Shown in pieces: positions 14,815-14,846 of a stretch of DNA of 14,846 nt. This stretch comes from CAMFKD01 sp964436955 (GTDB taxonomy: Bacteria > Chlamydiota > Chlamydiia > Chlamydiales > JAJFMA01), in NCBI GenBank assembly GCA_964436955.1, contig CAYTFC010000072.1, positions 1-14,846 of the forward strand, read 5' to 3'. The notes under the pieces are model-generated. The model was given only the letters and a program-made list of their open reading frames with translations. It was not told the DNA's origin and did no database searches. The first letter of the stretch is position 1, and every line of letters starts with the position of its first letter. Made by a program: the position numbers and the translations under genes.

Positions 14815-14846
14815 CATCTAGCGCTCATAGCGATATATCAGATGCA

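Overview
The window looks like chromosomal DNA from a Gram-negative bacterium. The best guess is an environmental, Chlamydia-like member of the Chlamydiota. This rests on a type II secretin whose domain order and sequence style resemble chlamydial GspD, on a cysteine-rich envelope protein, and on several exported proteins with no recognisable family. The assignment is an inference; no rRNA or tRNA is present to confirm it.

Layout. Positions 1-4585 hold five genes, all on the minus strand and closely spaced. In transcription order they are a membrane protein (4585-3773), the aminoacyl-tRNA-protein transferase Bpt (3773-3012), two related exported proteins (2985-2215 and 2214-1480), and a glucose-6-phosphate dehydrogenase that runs off the left edge (1383-1). 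The dehydrogenase is unusual because it begins with a clear Sec signal peptide and has its own ribosome binding site. The last three genes of this run all encode exported proteins.

Positions 4586-4895 form a divergent intergenic region with a large imperfect hairpin that ends in a T run on the minus strand. It is followed by an AT-rich orphan gene on the plus strand (4896-5726), whose N-terminus is built from four 12-residue tandem repeats, each beginning with ATG. A perfect 34-bp palindrome (5779-5812) separates this gene from a convergent small exported protein (6403-5831) and looks like a bidirectional terminator.

Positions 6650-13723 encode one 2357-residue protein. Only about the last 750 residues are a recognisable secretin (N0, N1, N2, N3 and pore domains). 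The first 1600 residues are a signal peptide, a domain with 26 cysteines and repeated CxxC pairs, a block of 33-residue repeats, and a long low-complexity acidic stretch. The stop codon overlaps the start of a lipoprotein with a TPR-like helical region and C-terminal membrane segments (13716-14663). The two are probably translationally coupled, and the lipoprotein is a reasonable candidate partner of the secretin.

The right end (14664-14846) holds two adjacent hairpins. It also holds a 23-bp sequence that occurs, inverted and identical, near the left edge inside the 3' part of the dehydrogenase gene.
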